Assembly (NCBI GenBank): GCA_023078685.1 | Contig: JALGAS010000004.1 | Coordinates: forward strand, 3,596,001-3,660,000 | DNA: 64,000 bases | Reading direction: 5' to 3' | From: Neopestalotiopsis rosae | Lineage: Eukaryota > Ascomycota > Sordariomycetes > Amphisphaeriales > Sporocadaceae | Made by a program: the position numbers and the translations under genes | The notes under the pieces: generated by a model | Database searches by the model: none | What the model was told of the DNA's origin: nothing | What the model saw: only the letters and a program-made list of their open reading frames with translations | Shown here: positions 57,845 through 64,000 of the stretch, piece by piece | Numbering within the stretch: the stretch's first letter is position 1 | Layout: the number at the start of each line of letters is the position of its first letter

Positions 57845-59359
57845 CTAGTTGACGAGGCTGGGCAGAGCAGCCATGACACCCTCCTTCTTGATGAGCTCCA
57901 TGGCGCTGGTGAGCTCGTCAATGAAGCGCTTGTCGTTGCGCAAGTCATCACCGAAGAGCACCTTGATGCTGAGCAGGGGTCGGGGATCAGTGCCACCCTC
58001 CTTGGCCAGCTTCTGGAGCTGCTCGCGCATGGGGTCGTCAATCTCGAACTTGTTGCCAGCGTTGTCGACTCCGGAGATGTAGTGGAACCAGCCAGCAAGG
58101 ACGAAGCAGAGACGCTTGAAGGGACCCGTTACCCAGATCTGCTCAGCAATGGAAGGCATGATGAACTGGGGAATCTTGCCCGAGGCGTTGAGAGCAACAC
58201 GGGGGATCTGGTCCATAATGGTAGGGTTGGAGAAACGCTCCATGAGGGTCTCGCAGTACTGGTCAATGTTGACACCGGGGATATCGGGCAGCAGGGGCTT
58301 GACCTCCTCCTGCATCATCTGCCAGACAAACTTGCGGTAGACGGGGTGCTCCATGACCTCGTGGATGTACTTGAAACCAGCAAGTTGTCCAGGGTAGGCC
58401 ATGGCAGAGTGCGAGGCATTGAGCAGACGGAGCTTGTGCTTCTCAAACTGCTCAACGTCGTGGACGTTGTTGACGACCTGGACGCCAACCTTCTCAAAAG
58501 GCGGGCGGCCATCGGAGAACTTGTCCTCGACGACCCACTGCATGAAGGGCTCGGTAACAACGGGCCAGGCATCCTCAATGCCAAAGTCCTCGGCGAGCGA
58601 CTTGATGTCATTGGGAGAGGTGCTAGGGGTGATGCGATCCACCATGGCGTTAGGGAAAGCCCCCTCCTCAGCGATCCACTTTGCGAGCTCCGGGTCGCGG
58701 AGACGAGCAAAGGACTCTAGCATGTGGCGGGTGATGGAGCCGTTCTTTTGCATGTTATCGCAGGACAGAACGGTGAAGGGCTTCAGGCCAGCTGCGTGGC
58801 GCCTGGCCAATGCAGCGTAGAGGAAGCCAAATGTGCTGACGGGCGAGTTCTCGTTGGCCAGATCGTGCTGAATGTCTGGGTGCTCCGAGGTAAGCTCGTG
58901 GGTGTTTTCGTTGTAGTAGTAGCCAGACTCCGTGATGGTCAGGGATACAATGTGTGTGTCTGGGTGAGCCATTTTGGCAATTACAGCTTCCCTGTCATCG
59001 GGAGCAAAAAGGAAGGAGTTGATGCTGCCAACGACGTTGGCAAAGCTGCCCTTGGCCGATCGCTCAATGACAGTGTACAGGTGGTCCTGCTCAGCCAGGA
59101 CGTCGCGCATAGCGGCATCGTTGGGTCGCAGACCGACACCGCAAATGGCCCAATCGCGCTCATTGTGGTACTGAAGCAGCTTGTCGACGTAGACAGCCAA
59201 GTGCGCTCTGTGAAAGCCACCGACTCCTACGTGCACAATGCCCTCTTTGACGTCATCTCTGTTATAAGTAGGGATCTCCACTCTGTGCTCGCCCTGTTGC
59301 GAGGAGATGGGAGTCAGGTTCTTGCTCGTAAGCTTGAAGCGCTCTGTGCTGATGGCCAT
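57845..59359 (-). CDS. Mannitol 2-dehydrogenase (NAD-dependent)
   Basis: A single exon from MAISTERF gives 504 residues, matching the roughly 500-residue family of long-chain mannitol/polyol dehydrogenases. It interconverts D-mannitol and D-fructose with NAD(H) in the cytoplasm. Visible features are the nucleotide-binding HVGVGGFHRAHLAVY near the N-terminus, SLTITESGYYYNE, FTVLSCDNMQKNG, DRITPSTSP, and the catalytic Lys/Asn/His set in KLRLLNASHSAMAYPG. An in-frame extension of 24 residues up to 59431 is Pro/His-rich and probably the 5' leader. Mannitol is a major fungal carbon store and stress solute, so this is a core-metabolism gene. Confidence 0.93.
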   Translation of the reverse strand: MAISTERFKLTSKNLTPISSQQGEHRVEIPTYNRDDVKEGIVHVGVGGFHRAHLAVYVDKLLQYHNERDWAICGVGLRPNDAAMRDVLAEQDHLYTVIERSAKGSFANVVGSINSFLFAPDDREAVIAKMAHPDTHIVSLTITESGYYYNENTHELTSEHPDIQHDLANENSPVSTFGFLYAALARRHAAGLKPFTVLSCDNMQKNGSITRHMLESFARLRDPELAKWIAEEGAFPNAMVDRITPSTSPNDIKSLAEDFGIEDAWPVVTEPFMQWVVEDKFSDGRPPFEKVGVQVVNNVHDVEQFEKHKLRLLNASHSAMAYPGQLAGFKYIHEVMEHPVYRKFVWQMMQEEVKPLLPDIPGVNIDQYCETLMERFSNPTIMDQIPRVALNASGKIPQFIMPSIAEQIWVTGPFKRLCFVLAGWFHYISGVDNAGNKFEIDDPMREQLQKLAKEGGTDPRPLLSIKVLFGDDLRNDKRFIDELTSAMELIKKEGVMAALPSLVN

Positions 59360-61702
59360 TTTGTTGTTGCTGTTCTGATGCTGATGATGATGTGGAATTG
59401 GATATGTAGTACAGATACAGAAGAGAAACAAGACAGATATGGCACTTTTTTCAAATAATCAAACAGGAGAATAATACTGAGCTCACCGCTTGCTACCGGA
59501 CTCGCAGGCTTTTATGAAGCGACCTGAGGGTCAAAGTTTTGGATATTATGGGCCCGGTGACGTTTTTGGACTGGACCGAAGAACGGCGTCATCGGCTCCG
59601 CCGCCACTGGGAAAAGTTCGCGAAGGAGCACGGCCCCCCACGATGTTTGTAGCTATGCAAGCTATCACTTCTAGTCTGTTCTATAGGAATCGGGTCTCGA
59701 CTCCTCAACAAATCTGGCGTCTTGGACCTCGAGGCGGCCGTGGCCATAGAATTGGCAGTTGGTTGCAACACCATGCTTGAACCCCTATTTCAACAATAAA
59801 ATCATCGTGGTGAAATGCAGGGTACTACTCCAATTTTCACATACACGTGATGACTCTGCAGGGTATGAACCTTAAGCCCCTGCCCAGGGAGAAGTCATTC
59901 CCTAGGTACTCACTGTGGGAAATACCTTGCACCAATACGCCATGATTAGTTGAGCACGTTTTGCCAAGCCTCAGTCCCCCACGTCCAGGTAGCGCCATGC
60001 TTCAATTGCTTCCAGCTCCTCAGCTTTGGTCGTACAGGCACGTTTCTTTCAGCTGGGTATAGACAAGATAGGGGTAACAAAAAGCAACTATACAATTTCA
60101 TATTATAGGCCTGTTACCCCGTGATCAATATCTGTACCCGGTATTCACTACTATTTGATCTGGAACTGATCCAAGCTCCTAGCTATTGGAAGCTATTGCC
60201 TGCTAGCAAGCTTGCCCACGGCACGCTCTTGTCACGACGGTTCCTTTGCCGCGATCCCAGCCCGTCAGCCTTAAATCCGACACCTAAAAAGCTTCCGCCG
60301 TGCCCCCACTCACCCCTCGTTTGAGCACGACTCTGCTAGCTCTTCAGAGTCTTCACTCTGCATATTAGTGCTTTGCAATACCTACCCAGGTAGGTATTTT
60401 ACGCGTAGCGAGCGACTCTCTTCTGCAAATTCTGTTGTGCTTTATTAATTTCCCTTCATAGCCGTAGCACTACCGTCGCCGTCTCGACTGCGCAATCCCA
60501 TACAGTAGTTGTACTGGCTGACAGGAATTTGCCGACGTCGCCACATGGCCAACGGTCAATCCGACAAGAGTGCTCATAATTCATGGAGCACTCCGCGCCC
60601 ATGTTTTTCGACCATTATTCTGAAAGCGTCCCGATAACATGGAGAAAGACACCACCAGATATGTAGCATTAGACATCTACGCCATTTTGGTGTTGACTTC
60701 AACGTGGAGTATGGATATGCGCAGAGCCGCGATCTTAGGTAGGTTGCCGTAACCTTTACATCCACATTACAGCGGGACTTTGTCAGCCCAGCAATGGAGT
60801 CGGCACCGCTGTGACATCAGACGGGCACTATAGTGACGTATCCACCACGATTATCAATTGATGCTTCCTCTCCATCATTGTGAACATTCTGTGCAGCAGG
60901 CAGATGGAAGCTTCGGCATATCGTGCATAAACACATTTCACGTGGGAAAGTGGTAGAGTTTCGAATTGCGCGCTTGCATGTGCTTTCTGTGCGGCCAAAC
61001 TGTATTGCGCGAACACGCGACGAAAGCATATTACCCCGCGGCGACAGCGCACAGCAGCATTCACTGCGCCAAATTTAGCTTGGACCCTGCACCAGAGAGC
61101 GCGCGCGGGGCATATAATCAGAGGTGAGCTCTCTCTCCTACCCGCGCTCCGCCGCTCAATCCAGGCTTCTTCGGACAATTCTCCTTCAGGCAAGTGGCTA
61201 TTGATACACCGGGCAGACCCAATAAGAGGTCAACAATTCAAGGAACCTTATCTCGGTGACGGACATGACCAGGGTCAAGGACTAGGTGAGCTTCTCGGGA
61301 CAAGAATTATGGGAACGGGATGATATCATCTCAGCCGCTAGTCACCAGGTCCACGATCTTCCCAAACCAGCATGGATATGCTACGTACAATGACCATCAT
61401 GGTCTCTTTGATGATAGATGCTAGCGATGATACAGCTTTGAAATCATCGGAGCAACAGTTCCGTGAGACCACTCACTTGATTGTGGAGAATAAGCTGCAC
61501 TGAAATGTAGAACATAAAAGCCCGATCATGTCGCATCTTGAAATGGTGCAATCGCTAACATGGCTGCTACAACAGCTGGGACCCGACATGGCTATCGCCT
61601 CCTGCATTGTTTAGCCAAGTCAAGATGACTTCTACGGGTTCTAAGTCTAATGCTGTCTCAAAACCCCAGCAGTGGCAATGCCTTTAAGGATTGTATCATT
61701 CA
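59360..61702. other. 2.3-kb intergenic region, no supported gene
   Basis: The left part is the mannitol dehydrogenase promoter. The palindromic stretch TACCTACCCAGGTAGGTA lies near 60380. ORFs of 60-120 codons at 60574-61193 on the - strand have no recognisable content. Confidence 0.45.
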
Positions 61703-63466
61703 CTACCTTCTTGACCAGACCAGAGGAGCTTTTTCGGGGTGCAACATTTGTATGAGCAGGACCATCGCGGAGTCGGTCTCAATCTGGTGAGCAACACGCT
61801 GGCGCGCCGCCTCAACCGTCTCACCATTGAACGCGACTGGATCTACACGCCAGTCCCGGAAGATGGACGCAATGGTGGCCACAAACTCGACTTGAGAGAA
61901 TTTTCTTCCCGGGCAATCCCGTGCTCCCTCTGACCAGCCTACGAAGGCGCCACGCCTGGGCTTCATGAATTCTTCTTCATCTAGCGCTTGACCCTTCAAG
62001 GCAGAAGTATCCGGGTTTGAAGGTGTCGCGGCGGACTTGATGTGCCTGGAAGGCCGCCAAGTGAGGGAATCGGATCCCCACCACCTCGGATCGGTTTGCA
62101 GAGAACTGTAAGCCAAACACATCATGGTGTTGGGGGGAAGAACAAGTGTCTTGCCTCCAACATTCAGCGTCTGCGTCTTGTCTGCTGTCCACTTTGTGAC
62201 GGGAACCGGCGTATATAGTCGCATGCTTTCGTACATCACCGCAAGACAGCGCTTCAGCCGGGGAAAGTCATGATTGTAATCCCACTCTTCCGGATTCCTC
62301 TCGCCTAGCACATGGCGAAGCTCCTCGGCGACCCAATCCTGTACCGAGGGGTTGGCTGCAAGCTAATATACTGCAAAGGTGAAGACGTGAGAAGCGGTGT
62401 CATGACCGGCAAAGTTAATGACAAAGATATTGCCATATATCTCCCGCTCGGTCATACCCTCTCCCTCCTTCGCTCCCAATGAAGCCTTGGCCAAGGATGT
62501 CAAAAACGTGCGATCTCCGTCTCCTCCAGTGATACCCTTGGCGACTTTGGCCTTCTCCGATTCGTACATTTCAGTCATGGAATGCTGAAATCCCTTCACT
62601 GCCTTCGCAAGCTGCCGCCATGGCTTTGGTAGCCATATTGCATTGGTGAAGAACTTGGGTCCCATAGCGATCAGCAAGATACAATTCTCTAATATCAGCT
62701 GTAGAGAGTCCTTGTAACTTGCAGATGGGTCCGCATGTGATGTCTCCTCGTAACCTTCGAATTTGAAGGATTTGCCAAAGCCGGCTTTGCTGAGTACACC
62801 CAGAGACAAAGAACGAAGGTCGTTTGCCGTACTACGCACAGATGAACGTGATGCCCAGTATCGAATCATGTCATTGGCTTGGGATATGCTTTCTGACCAG
62901 ACTGTCTCGTTGTACTGTTCGTTGAAACAGGAAGCCATGAGCTTCCTCTGAGAGACCCATTTCTGGCCCTCGACCTATGAACGCTCTATCAGTCACACTG
63001 GCATGCAATATGAGGACGATTGGATCAGGGGACTCACACTACCAACGCTAGGACCGAAAACATCCAAGACTTGTGTGAGCTCGACACATCTTGGGAAGTC
63101 ATCCCTTCTCCGAGTGATCTCCATCACGATGTCTGGATGACCGATGTACAACCAGTTACGCCCAGGTGTCACCAGCATGAAGACGTCGCCAAGTTCATGA
63201 TGAGAGTAGTATCGATCATGCAGCTCCCAGCCCATCCAATTGTACCTGGTGAAGGTGCTTTCGCCGAACCATCGCCTTACATAGCGGAGCACCTTGTTGT
63301 CTACCAGCATCCAAAAATGATTTAGATGGCTAATGGGAATGACACGGAAGCGGACGCCGATTCGACGAGCCACTAAATAGTTGCGAAAAAGCGAATAGCA
63401 TGTTTGCAACGTCACTATCGTGATAAGCACGAAAATGGCGGCGCACAATAACAAAAGGAACGACAT
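61703..63466 (-). pseudogene. Cytochrome P450 interrupted by one in-frame stop
   Basis: Exons 63466-63038 and 62974-61703 (63-nt intron) would give a 566-residue microsomal P450 but for a TAG at 62365-62363. Visible in order: N-terminal anchor (MSFLLLLCAAIFVLITIV), WLYIGHPDIVMEI, VEGQKWVSQRKLM (C-helix), INFAGHDTASH (I-helix), the ExxR motif in YESMR, PPNTMM, and heme loop FVGWSEGARDCPGRKF with the ligand Cys. The stop falls 8 residues after the I-helix motif, in HVFTFAVY-stop-LAANPSVQDW, where relatives have a hydrophobic residue, so a TTG-to-TAG change fits. All other motifs and both flanking frames are intact, pointing to recent loss or a sequence error. The substrate is unknown. Confidence 0.82.
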
Positions 63467-64000
63467 GATAGGGAAATGGAAGGTCAAAGAACAGAGACCA
63501 ACCAGAGTCGACTTCGAGGATGAACACAACAGTCGGCTGCACCCCAAAAGATGGCGATGCATATGCAGAACAAAGGGCACGGGAACCAGCCAGTGGAAAG
63601 CCTCGAGTTCAGCATTACGATTCACGCTGTCTTCCCGACTCTTCGACACAACCAACGGCCCGTATGCATTAGACGGGTGCCTAGCACAGACAGGGGTGTA
63701 CAGTGGATGCCCATGGGCGGCGAGCGGCTAGCAGATCAATCAAATCTTAGTGGAGTTACAAGGGCCGGCCTGTCTAGAGCCATCTATTGTTGGCTGCTCA
63801 GAATAGCACCTCCAACGCCTACGCACACTGGGGATAAATCCATGAGGATATGCATCTTGACACATCAAGACTGGTGCGCCAACATTGCTGTCGCGTTATT
63901 ACCCTCATTTGGCCCCAACATGGCACTAGTTGGTCATCGTAAGTTGTGCGCTAGGCGTGCATCTTGATCGTTTGCAGATTTCATGGCATAGATTTACTGA
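63467..64000. other. Upstream of the P450, nothing recognised
   Basis: It contains the probable P450 promoter; the reading frame could extend to a Met at 63655, but the membrane anchor starting at 63466 is a more natural N-terminus. No further gene is supported to the window end. Confidence 0.45.

Noticed and set aside
61703..62311. The P450 C-terminal part as an independent short gene
   Set aside because: It is in the same frame as the preceding exon and only one TAG separates them; it lacks the I-helix and N-terminus.
62350..62365. A 16-nt intron GTATAT..GCAG removing the P450 stop
   Set aside because: It is far below the size of any functional intron here and is not a multiple of three.

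Overview
The window is nuclear DNA of a filamentous ascomycete (Pezizomycotina; Sordariomycetes, perhaps Hypocreales, is the best guess). The signs are genes split by introns of about 48-85 nt with GT..AG ends, one dispersed 5S rRNA gene of fungal type, Zn2Cys6 and C2H2 regulators, a MBOAT_2/wax-synthase-like acyltransferase, a class II peroxidase, MFS transporters, mannitol 2-dehydrogenase and serine/threonine-rich wall proteins. All gene models were joined by hand from reading frames and splice signals, and every multi-exon coding length given is a multiple of three. No homology search was run, so family names rest on motif recognition.

Layout. 1-10 kb: the 3' part of a multi-pass membrane protein, two zinc-finger genes facing away from each other across a 563-bp spacer, a 5S rRNA gene, a secreted cysteine-rich protein with two PAN-like modules, and the housekeeping elongation factor 1-beta gene. 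10.2-13.1 kb: a 631-bp non-autonomous hAT-like element with perfect 50-bp terminal inverted repeats, then a secreted subtilisin-like protease. 14-21 kb: a membrane protein, a MBOAT_2-type acyltransferase, a small cysteine-containing protein and a serine carboxypeptidase.

21.5-33.8 kb is the most interesting stretch. It holds an adenylate-forming phenylacetate-CoA-ligase-like enzyme, an ATP-grasp ligase-like protein, a thiol (cysteine) dioxygenase, a two-dinucleotide FAD/NAD(P) oxidoreductase and a Zn2Cys6 regulator. The dioxygenase and oxidoreductase promoters share an exact 10-mer (CGGCGATTGA, four copies). A second hAT-like miniature element ends 17 nt upstream of the regulator's start codon. 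This looks like a small biosynthetic cluster without a megasynthase; I do not recognise it. A DUF1295 membrane reductase-like gene and a class II peroxidase follow and may or may not belong.

36.7-50 kb is gene-poor: a protein with a degenerate Ulp1/C48-like domain and coiled coil, an EthD-like dimeric alpha/beta-barrel protein, a sugar transporter, and a DHA-type drug-efflux MFS transporter, followed by an AT-rich island. 50-56.8 kb is one gene for a 2250-residue secreted, repeat-built adhesin-like protein with a C-terminal DUF6923-like domain. 57.8-64 kb has mannitol 2-dehydrogenase and a cytochrome P450 interrupted by one in-frame stop codon.
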